The notes beneath the pieces were generated by a model. It did no database searches. It worked only from the letters and a program-made list of their open reading frames with translations, and was not told the origin of the DNA. From Prochlorococcus marinus str. MIT 9215 (GTDB taxonomy: Bacteria; Cyanobacteriota; Cyanobacteriia; PCC-6307; Cyanobiaceae), in NCBI GenBank assembly GCA_949486985.1, contig CATBLW010000303.1:1-5369 (forward strand): 5,369 nucleotides of DNA, in the 5' to 3' direction. The position numbers and the translations under genes were made by a program. Numbering within the stretch: position 1 is the stretch's first letter; each line of letters begins with the position of its first letter. Positions 1-4,895 of the stretch are shown one piece after another.

Positions 1-160
1 AATCCATGGATCAAAGTGGGCTTCATGATGGCCATGGCGTCTGCGGATTGGTTAGGGCTTTAGGGGATATGGCCTGATGGATGAGGCGTCTGATCCTTGG
101 AAGCATCTTTAAAGAGTGCCTCTTCTTGCTGTTGTGGCCACCTGCCTTCCCGAATGGTTC

Positions 161-174
161 GTATCAATTGCTAC
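161..174 (+). promoter_or_regulatory. NtcA-binding box upstream of amt
   Basis: The sequence GTATCAATTGCTAC matches the NtcA consensus GTA-N8-TAC exactly and is almost fully palindromic, with CAATTG at its centre. NtcA is the CRP-family activator that switches on nitrogen-scavenging genes in cyanobacteria when 2-oxoglutarate rises. The box centre (167.5) lies 41.5 bases upstream of position 209, which is also where the -10 hexamer at 197-202 would place the transcription start. This is the classic class II activator geometry. Finding it upstream of an ammonium transporter fits known NtcA targets. Binding itself is inferred. Confidence 0.85.
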
Positions 175-196
175 CTAGCCAATCTTTGGAAGTGTT

Positions 197-202
197 CATA
201 GT
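197..202 (+). promoter_or_regulatory. -10 element of the amt promoter
   Basis: CATAGT matches TATAAT at four of six positions and begins 22 bases after the end of the NtcA box, within the usual 22-24 base spacing of NtcA-activated promoters. No -35 hexamer is needed because the activator takes its place. The predicted transcription start is near 209, giving a leader of about 30 bases before the ATG at 239. The start site is inferred from spacing only. Confidence 0.65.
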
Positions 203-232
203 GAACCTTCTTGGGCCTTTTTGTCTGGAACG

Positions 233-246
233 GTAGCAATGCCTAC
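233..246 (+). promoter_or_regulatory. Second NtcA-like box overlapping the amt start codon
   Basis: GTAGCAATGCCTAC is another exact GTA-N8-TAC match, and the ATG start of amt (239-241) lies in its spacer. It is flanked by G and C, so GGTAG/CTACC forms a 5-bp inverted repeat at 232-247. It could be a downstream NtcA site, an RNA hairpin over the start codon, or a coincidence of codons. See the findings. Confidence 0.35.
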
Positions 247-1609
247 CAAGCGGATTGTTTTGTTGACTTCAAGGGTCGGGCGATTGGTGATTGCAGCTTT
301 GGCTGTTCCTGCCATTCAGCTCATCACAGCCTTTTTCAGCCCTGCGATGGCTTCTGAATCGCCAGGGTTTCATGCTCATAACTCTCTTGTCTTGATCTCA
401 GCAGCGATGGTGTTGCTGATGACACCTGGTTTGGCCTTCTTTTATGGAGGCTTTACGCAATCGAAAAATGTGCTCAACACGATGGCGATGAGCTTCGTGA
501 TGATGGGCATCGCCACCCTGGTTTGGGTTGGCTTTGGATTCAGTCTTGCTTTTGGCGATGGCGGCTCATTTCAGGCCATTGCAGGAAATCCTTTCCAGTA
601 CGCCTTGCTTGAGAACATTCCAGACATATGGGATGGCCTTGAGCTGAATGGTCTCACCTTTGCTCTCTTCCAGGGCATGTTTGCGATCATCACGCCAGCG
701 CTGATCTCAGGTGCATTGGTTGAACGGATTAGTTTCCGTTTCTGGTGTCTGTTCACGCCAATTTGGATTCTTGTTGTCTACGCACCGCTGGCCCATATGG
801 TTTGGGGCGGTGGATTGCTTGGCAAGGATCTTGATTTTGCAGGCGGAACAGTTGTCCATATCAGTTCTGGGGTCTCGGCGCTTGTCCTCGCCGGTCTGAT
901 TGGATCGCGTCGCAACTGGCCTAGTTCTGTGCGACCTCCCCATGATGTGGCTCAGATCCTTTTAGGCACTGGTCTGCTTTGGTTTGGATGGTTTGGCTTC
1001 AACGGCGGTAGCCAGCTTTCTGTTGATGGCGCTGCCTTGCCATTCACCACGACCCATGTGTCTGCGGCCGCAGGCCTCGTGGCCTGGGCATTGGTTGAAA
1101 CCTGGCGAAATGGCAAGCCCACGGCTGTTGGTATGGCAACAGGTGCAGTGGCTGGCTTGGTGGGAATTACGCCTGCAGCAGGTTTTGTGACTCCAGCCGC
1201 TTCCATGGCGATCGGTGCTGTGACCTCTGTGCTCTGTTATCTCTCCGTTCAACTCAAGGTTCGCCTGCGCTTTGATGACTCGCTTGATACCTATGCCGTC
1301 CATGGCGTCGGAGGCACTGTTGGGGCTTTGCTCACGGGATTGTTTGCCAGTGCTGAGTTGATCTCAGCCCATCCAGCGGGAACTGTTCTGGCGGAGCATG
1401 GTCGCGCTGCTCTGGTGTGGGGGCAGTTTCAGGCTGTTCTGGTTGCTTACGGGCTCGCGGCGATTGGCACTCTGATTATTGCCTCGGTGCTGCGTGGTCT
1501 CGGTGTTCGTTTTCGTGTCTCTGAAGAGGCTGAGAACCTTGGAGTGGATGTGCAAGAGCACGGCGAAGAGGCCTATGCAGAGAGGGTTGGTTCACCAAAT
1601 TTCTCTTGA
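239..1609 (+). CDS. amt1: Ammonium transporter, Amt/MEP/Rh family
   Basis: This is a 456-residue inner-membrane channel that takes up ammonium. An N-terminal signal peptide ends at Ala-Met-Ala (residues 36-38), as in processed Amt proteins, followed by about 11 membrane segments. By alignment to E. coli AmtB, the key pore residues are present: the Phe gate (F148, in FQGMF, and F252, in WFGFN), W189 of the external site, D199 and the twin histidines H207 and H355. The C-terminal tail (about 427-446, SEEAENLG...EHGEEAY) is the conserved cytoplasmic segment that in the family contacts the channel core and the PII protein GlnB/GlnK. I chose the ATG at 239 because GGAA (227-230) lies 8 bases upstream; the in-frame TTG at 221 has no ribosome site and would leave only about 12 bases of leader. 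Marine picocyanobacteria usually call this gene amt1. The promoter indicates NtcA activation under nitrogen limitation. Confidence 0.95.
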   Translation: MPTKRIVLLTSRVGRLVIAALAVPAIQLITAFFSPAMASESPGFHAHNSLVLISAAMVLLMTPGLAFFYGGFTQSKNVLNTMAMSFVMMGIATLVWVGFGFSLAFGDGGSFQAIAGNPFQYALLENIPDIWDGLELNGLTFALFQGMFAIITPALISGALVERISFRFWCLFTPIWILVVYAPLAHMVWGGGLLGKDLDFAGGTVVHISSGVSALVLAGLIGSRRNWPSSVRPPHDVAQILLGTGLLWFGWFGFNGGSQLSVDGAALPFTTTHVSAAAGLVAWALVETWRNGKPTAVGMATGAVAGLVGITPAAGFVTPAASMAIGAVTSVLCYLSVQLKVRLRFDDSLDTYAVHGVGGTVGALLTGLFASAELISAHPAGTVLAEHGRAALVWGQFQAVLVAYGLAAIGTLIIASVLRGLGVRFRVSEEAENLGVDVQEHGEEAYAERVGSPNFS

Positions 1610-1635
1610 TTCCAGGCCGTTCCGGATGTATCAAC

Positions 1636-1662
1636 GTGGCCTTCTCGAGAGAGTAAGGCCGC
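1636..1662 (+). terminator. Hairpin after amt, possible terminator
   Basis: An 8-bp stem (1636-1643 with 1655-1662, including one T-G pair) is extended, past a bulged T at 1654, by CTC/GAG closing a GAGA tetraloop of the GNRA class (1647-1650). It begins 27 bases after the amt stop codon. What follows is only moderately T-rich (ATTTACTTCCCTT), so it may be a weak terminator or a 3'-end-stabilising structure rather than a strong intrinsic terminator. Confidence 0.5.
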
Positions 1663-1768
1663 ATTTACTTCCCTTGATCTCAAGAGCGTTTAGTGATTGC
1701 AGCTGATTTCAAACGATCAAAGACTTGGCTTTTTTTGTGTTGAAATGGCCAAGCACTAATTGAACACC

Positions 1769-2110
1769 ATGCTGAAACGTTGGTTTAGGGAGTTTGGGGA
1801 ATTTTTCTTTGCCAAAGGTAATGCCTTGAATTTGGCAATTGCTGTTGTTGTTGGTACCCAGTTCCAGCAGATTGTTGATGTTATAAGCAAGGACTTGCTG
1901 ATGCCATTGATTAACCCATTGGTTAGAGGTGGAAATTGGCAGGATCTTGTGATTCCCTACTTCGGAGGAGGGATTGCTATTGGTCGCATTATTAATGTTG
2001 GGATCAATTCTTTATTGGTTGGCTGGTCTCTCTTTGTGATTGTCAAGCTAATTAATCGCGCCGAAAGACTTTTGTCTAAAGGCGATCAGGCCGATCTTGA
2101 TAGCGTTTAA
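1769..2110 (+). CDS. mscL: Large-conductance mechanosensitive channel MscL (short form)
   Basis: This 113-residue membrane protein belongs to the family that opens a wide pore under membrane tension and releases solutes during hypo-osmotic shock. The N-terminal amphipathic helix (MLKRWFREFGEFF) is followed by KGN (16-18) and TM1 (about 19-45). The pore-lining LAIAVVVG (22-29) aligns with E. coli LAVGVIIG; the Ala at the E. coli G22 position resembles the mycobacterial protein. TM2 is about 75-97 and ends in the typical KLINRAERL. The protein stops soon after, at DSV, and lacks the C-terminal helix bundle (LLxEIRDLL-like) of the roughly 136-residue E. coli protein. No other downstream frame encodes that helix, so this is not a visible frameshift. 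The ATG at 1769 aligns with family N-termini; the in-frame TTG at 1760 adds only three residues. Neither has a clear SD sequence. By hand count the gene is about 42% GC, lower than its neighbours. It converges on secG across 54 bases. Confidence 0.93.
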   Translation: MLKRWFREFGEFFFAKGNALNLAIAVVVGTQFQQIVDVISKDLLMPLINPLVRGGNWQDLVIPYFGGGIAIGRIINVGINSLLVGWSLFVIVKLINRAERLLSKGDQADLDSV

Positions 2111-2114
2111 GTGC

Positions 2115-2146
2115 CTTAGCATCGGACTTAGCATCGCAGCTGCTAG
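2115..2146. repeat. 12-bp-period direct repeat and weak hairpin between mscL and secG
   Basis: CTTAGCATCG occurs at 2115-2124 and again at 2127-2136. The second copy enters a small inverted repeat, TAGCA (2129-2133) with TGCTA (2141-2145), around a 7-base loop. It lies in the 54-base gap between two converging genes and may serve as a weak two-way transcript end, but it lacks a T run on either strand. Confidence 0.4.
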
Positions 2147-2164
2147 AGCTTCTCTGTTGTCAGT

Positions 2165-2392
2165 TCAGTTCAACCAACGGGCACTAAGAATTACTGCCAG
2201 GCTGAGAAAGATAGCGAGGCAAATCCATGTGATGCGGTTCAATGTTGCTTCCCCGCTGCTGGCGGCCTGCATGGTGCTGCCGCTTGCGGCAATCCCTCCC
2301 ATGCCTCCGCCTTTGGGGCTATGAAGTAGAACCAGCAGAATTAAGAGGGCCCCCGTTCCAACCCAGGCCCAAGAAAGAATGGAGATGATCAT
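2165..2392 (-). CDS. secG: Preprotein translocase subunit SecG
   Basis: This 75-residue protein is the small accessory subunit of the SecYEG channel, which stimulates SecA-driven export; in cyanobacteria it can serve both plasma and thylakoid membranes. It has the family layout: TM1 (about 5-23), the diagnostic loop LLHSPKGGGMGGI (22-34) followed by a Ser/Ala/Gly-rich stretch with GST (38-40), then TM2 (about 52-71). The length is typical. The start is the ATG at 2392-2390; an in-frame TAA lies four codons upstream, so it cannot extend further. There is no SD directly before it, although a perfect one lies 42 bases upstream. It follows gpmI on the same strand after 61 bases with no terminator seen, so the two are probably cotranscribed. 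Confidence 0.93.
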   Translation of the reverse strand: MIISILSWAWVGTGALLILLVLLHSPKGGGMGGIAASGSTMQAASSGEATLNRITWICLAIFLSLAVILSARWLN

Positions 2393-2434
2393 CAGTAGAG
2401 CTTAGGGAAGGCTTGTTCTTGAAGGATAAAGGCT

Positions 2435-2441
2435 CCTCCTT
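2435..2441 (-). promoter_or_regulatory. Orphan perfect Shine-Dalgarno sequence in the gpmI-secG spacer
   Basis: Read on the minus strand, this is AAGGAGG, complementary to the 3' end of 16S rRNA. It begins 12 bases after the gpmI stop and ends 42 bases before the secG ATG. No ATG, GTG or TTG lies at a usable distance behind it. Part of it can pair within a 5-bp stem (2422-2426 with 2437-2441). A function is uncertain: it may be a ribosome standby site for secG or chance. Confidence 0.3.
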
Positions 2442-2453
2442 GCAGTTATTTGT

Positions 2454-4082
2454 TCAGGCTGGTTGAGGCACGCGGTTGGGGAGTGTCGGAGCCTCGATGG
2501 CCTCAATCAAAGATTGGCCAGTCATTGCCTCTGGCTTTGGTAGGTCCAGCAGTTGCAGAAGCGTTGGCGCAATGTCAGCCAGGCCACCTCCTTCTCGTAG
2601 TTGGATCGCATTGCCAAAGCCAGGCAGCTTGCGCTTCTCTCCTTCGACAAGGATTACGGGAACAGGGTTGGTGGTGTGAGCCGTCCAAGCCTCGCCATCG
2701 GGGCCTTGCATCATTTCTGCATTGCCATGATCGGCTGTGATCAAGATGGTGCCGCCCATTCGTCCTGTTGCATCCAGTAGTCGACCGATGCAAGCGTCGA
2801 CGGTGATGATGGCTTCCTTGGCGGCATCCATGATGCCGGTGTGCCCGACCATGTCAGGGTTCGCATAGTTGATCACAATCAGCGAATAGAGACCGCACTC
2901 AATCGCCGCAACGCAACTGTTGGTCAGTGTGTCGGCCGACATCGCTGGTGAGAGGTCGTAGGTGGCGACTCTGGGGGAGGGCACAAGATGGCGATCCTCT
3001 CCTTCCAAGGGTTTCTCGATGCCACCATTCATGAAATAGGTGACGTGGGGATATTTCTCGGTTTCGGCTGTGCGGTATTGGTAAAGGCCATGTTCAGACA
3101 CAATCTGGCCAAGGAGATTGTCGAGAGATTCGGCTGGGAAGGCCACCGCGACGGGTAGTCCTTGCTCGTATTGGGTAAAGGTGACGACGTCCAGTTGGGG
3201 TTGATGGGCGCGAGGAAAAGCATCGAACTCATCAAGGGTTAGAGCCTTCACTAGTTGACGGGCACGATCCGGCCGAAAGTTAAAGATCACCAGTCCATCG
3301 CCATCCTTCAGAGAGGTTGATGTCAGCCTTGTCGGCTCGAGGAATTCGTCTGTTGTGGAGTCTGCGTAGCTCTGCTTGAGAACCTCTTGAGGAGACTCTT
3401 CGTTGATCGATTGGTTGGGATCTGTCAACATTTTGAAGGCTCTTTCCGTGCGCTCCCAGCGATTGTCACGGTCCATGGCCCAGTAGCGGCCACAGATGCT
3501 GCTGATTTCACCAACACCTGTTTCGGCGATGGTGTCTTCAATGGTTGTCAAATATTTTCCAGCACTCTGGGTTGGGGTGTCACGTCCATCTGTGATGGCA
3601 TGAACAGCCACTCGGTTGAGGCCTACAGATGCTGCCCATTGCAATAGCCCGCAGAGATGGTTCACGTGGCTGTGAACGCCACCATCTGAGCAAAGCCCCA
3701 GGAAATGAAGGGTGCCGCCTGACTGGCGCATCCGTTCGGCTAAAGCAATCAGCTCAGGGATCTGGCTCAGTTCTCCTGATTGAACGGTTTCACTGATCCT
3801 GACAAGTTCTTGGCGGATGATTCGCCCTGCACCAATGGTTAGATGGCCAACTTCAGAATTACCCATCTGATTGTCGGGCAAGCCAACTGAGGCACCACTG
3901 GCTTCGATCAAGGTATGGGGGTAGGCATGCCAAAGGGCATCCATCACAGGCGTTTCAGCGCTGCGAATGGCATTGTGCTCGCTTCCTTCTCGGTGTCCCC
4001 AGCCGTCAAGAATCGTCAGCACCACAGGAGCGACAGATCCGGGACGTATTGGGTCTCCAGAACTACTGTTCGGCATGCTCAA
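2454..4082 (-). CDS. gpmI: 2,3-bisphosphoglycerate-independent phosphoglycerate mutase
   Basis: This cytosolic enzyme interconverts 3- and 2-phosphoglycerate through a phosphoserine intermediate and two manganese ions, linking Calvin-cycle 3-phosphoglycerate to pyruvate. It is 542 residues, somewhat longer than the roughly 510-residue Bacillus enzyme. In order it shows LTILDGWG (metal ligand D26), GNSEVGH with catalytic S76, SDGGVHSH (H137), HAITDGRDTP (161-170), GRYWAMDRDNRWER (198-211), FNFRPDRARQ (267-276), NPDMVGHTG (ligands D410, H414), ADHGNAE (D451, H452) and H469. Every expected metal and catalytic residue is present, so it should be active. The start appears to be TTG (4082-4080): AAGGGAA (minus strand, 4097-4091) lies 8 bases upstream, whereas the ATG two codons later (4076-4074) would be 14 bases away. 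The choice changes only two residues. It is transcribed away from pyrR, with secG next downstream. Confidence 0.96.
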   Translation of the reverse strand: MSMPNSSSGDPIRPGSVAPVVLTILDGWGHREGSEHNAIRSAETPVMDALWHAYPHTLIEASGASVGLPDNQMGNSEVGHLTIGAGRIIRQELVRISETVQSGELSQIPELIALAERMRQSGGTLHFLGLCSDGGVHSHVNHLCGLLQWAASVGLNRVAVHAITDGRDTPTQSAGKYLTTIEDTIAETGVGEISSICGRYWAMDRDNRWERTERAFKMLTDPNQSINEESPQEVLKQSYADSTTDEFLEPTRLTSTSLKDGDGLVIFNFRPDRARQLVKALTLDEFDAFPRAHQPQLDVVTFTQYEQGLPVAVAFPAESLDNLLGQIVSEHGLYQYRTAETEKYPHVTYFMNGGIEKPLEGEDRHLVPSPRVATYDLSPAMSADTLTNSCVAAIECGLYSLIVINYANPDMVGHTGIMDAAKEAIITVDACIGRLLDATGRMGGTILITADHGNAEMMQGPDGEAWTAHTTNPVPVILVEGEKRKLPGFGNAIQLREGGGLADIAPTLLQLLDLPKPEAMTGQSLIEAIEAPTLPNRVPQPA

Positions 4083-4090
4083 TCGTGGCG

Positions 4091-4097
4091 TTCCCTT
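4091..4097 (-). promoter_or_regulatory. Ribosome-binding site favouring a TTG start for gpmI
   Basis: The minus strand reads AAGGGAA here, 8 bases before TTG (4082-4080) and 14 before the ATG at 4076-4074. Normal SD spacing supports the TTG, although only AAGG matches the consensus core, so the ATG is not excluded. Confidence 0.5.
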
Positions 4098-4153
4098 CTC
4101 AACTACTTCTCCAAAATCAAATTACTTGTTTTGTGGCTAGGGGCTGCATTTGT

Positions 4154-4173
4154 GCTGACTTGCGTCAGCTTTT
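4154..4173 (+). terminator. Perfect hairpin plus T4 in the gpmI/pyrR divergent spacer
   Basis: GCTGAC (4154-4159) and GTCAGC (4164-4169) form a perfect 6-bp stem with a TTGC loop, followed directly by TTTT (4170-4173). It lies 65 bases before the pyrR ATG and on the opposite side of the spacer from the gpmI start. On the plus strand it has the form of a short intrinsic terminator or attenuator. As DNA it is also a palindrome that a regulator could bind. No Bacillus-type PyrR-binding loop was recognised. Its role is undecided. Confidence 0.4.
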
Positions 4174-4179
4174 GCCCAT

Positions 4180-4207
4180 TGCCTGGATCTGGAGGCACTG
4201 CTGGATC
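4180..4207 (+). repeat. CTGGATC direct repeat and small inverted repeat before pyrR
   Basis: CTGGATC occurs at 4183-4189 and 4201-4207, 18 bases apart. It overlaps TGCCT (4180-4184) and AGGCA (4193-4197), which can pair around an 8-base loop. This lies 31-59 bases before the pyrR ATG, in the likely promoter or leader. AT-rich TAAACT (4212-4217) is the best nearby -10 candidate, without a matching -35. Low certainty. Confidence 0.25.
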
Positions 4208-4238
4208 GGCATAAACTAAATACCACTGACCTTTCACC

Positions 4239-4796
4239 ATGAGCGACACGGGCAGTGATGGCCGGGTAGAGATCTTGTCGCAACCAGAGCTTGGTCGCAC
4301 CTTGAAGCGGTTGGCTTCTCAGGTATTTGAGTCTGTTGCGAACAGTCAGGAGCTGGTGTTGCTTGGTATTCCGACTCGGGGGGTTCATGTCGCGCGCGTT
4401 TTGGCGCGTGAGTTGGAGCAGCTCACTGGCCATCCCATTGCGCAGGGAAGTCTGGATCCCACCTTTTACCGGGATGATCTCGGCCGCATTGGTACTCGGA
4501 TGGTGGAACCCACCAACTTGCCGACGAGCGTTGAGGGTCGCCATGTGGTGTTGGTGGATGACGTCATCTTCACGGGGCGAACCGTACGAGCTGCCTTGGA
4601 GGCACTTCAGGCCTGGGGACGGCCTCAGCGGGTGATGTTGCTGGTGATGGTGGATCGTGGTCACAGAGAAGTGCCGATTCAGCCTGACTTTTGTGGTCGG
4701 CAAGTGCCGACGCGTCGCACGGAAACCATTGAATTGCGTCTCAGCGACCTTGATGGAGAAGAAGGAGTTTATTTAAGTCAGTTGGCTGTTGAGTAG
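4239..4796 (+). CDS. pyrR: PyrR: bifunctional pyrimidine regulator / uracil phosphoribosyltransferase
   Basis: This 185-residue cytosolic protein has the type I phosphoribosyltransferase fold; B. subtilis PyrR is 181 residues. It carries LLGIPTRGVHVA (41-52), SLDPTFYRDDL (71-81, corresponding to the flexible loop), the PRPP-binding motif VVLVDDVIFTGRTVRAAL (103-120, acidic pair D107-D108) and the C-terminal signature DRGHREVPIQPDFCGRQVPT (139-158). These features separate PyrR from plain Upp-type enzymes. In Bacillus it binds pyr mRNA leaders in the presence of UMP and has weak UPRTase activity. No PyrR-binding RNA loop or other pyr gene is visible here, so its role may be mainly salvage or it may act elsewhere; this is inference. 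The ATG at 4239 is the natural start and lacks a clear SD. It is divergent from gpmI and convergent with the gene to its right. Its last codons and stop resemble the first unit of the tandem array that follows. Confidence 0.93.
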   Translation: MSDTGSDGRVEILSQPELGRTLKRLASQVFESVANSQELVLLGIPTRGVHVARVLARELEQLTGHPIAQGSLDPTFYRDDLGRIGTRMVEPTNLPTSVEGRHVVLVDDVIFTGRTVRAALEALQAWGRPQRVMLLVMVDRGHREVPIQPDFCGRQVPTRRTETIELRLSDLDGEEGVYLSQLAVE

Positions 4797-4880
4797 ATCA
4801 CCCTGTTGAGTCATTGACCCTGTTGAGTGATTGCAGCTGGCTAGTTATTGCAGCTGGTTAGTTATTGACCTGTGCATTGA
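4784..4880. repeat. 17-bp imperfect tandem repeat array behind pyrR
   Basis: Four head-to-tail 17-base units are exactly in register: 4801-4817 CCCTGTTGAGTCATTGA, 4818-4834 CCCTGTTGAGTGATTGC, 4835-4851 AGCTGGCTAGTTATTGC and 4852-4868 AGCTGGTTAGTTATTGA. Units 1/2 and 3/4 each match at 15 of 17 positions, and the two pairs share about 11 of 17. A degenerate unit precedes them at 4784-4800 (11 of 17 with unit 1) and contains the pyrR stop codon. A shortened 12-base unit (4869-4880) ends the array. It fills nearly the whole gap between converging genes, where I see no conventional terminator. Confidence 0.85.
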
Positions 4881-4895
4881 CCTGAGGCTTGCTTT

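Noticed and set aside
1..35. Possible minus-strand start (MAIMKPTLIHG) running off the left edge from an ATG at 35-33
   Set aside because: Only about eleven codons are visible, with no family match or convincing ribosome site.
1..63. Possible C-terminal tail of an upstream plus-strand gene (20 codons open from the edge, ending TAG at 61-63)
   Set aside because: Twenty codons with no recognisable motif are too few, and a second plus frame is also open to a TGA near 72-74. Neither can be supported without sequence to the left.
83..122. GAGGC/GCCTC inverted repeat in the amt leader, considered as a terminator
   Set aside because: The stem is 5 bp with a 30-base loop and no T run.
221..238. Six-residue N-terminal extension of amt from a TTG at 221
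   Set aside because: It lacks a ribosome-binding site, would leave about 12 bases of leader from the predicted transcription start, and the ATG at 239 has GGAA at the right distance and gives a normal signal peptide.
1724..1753. Inverted repeat CTTGGC/GCCAAG with a T7 run, considered as a terminator before mscL
   Set aside because: The T run lies in the loop rather than after the stem, and the loop is about 18 bases, so it does not fit an intrinsic terminator.
2097..2324. Plus-strand open frame antisense to secG, considered as a missing MscL C-terminus after a frameshift
   Set aside because: It shows no MscL cytoplasmic helix motif and mirrors the secG coding sequence.
4137..4703. 188-codon minus-strand open frame across pyrR
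   Set aside because: It is antisense to the clear pyrR coding sequence, has low-complexity His/Gln-rich sequence and matches no family.
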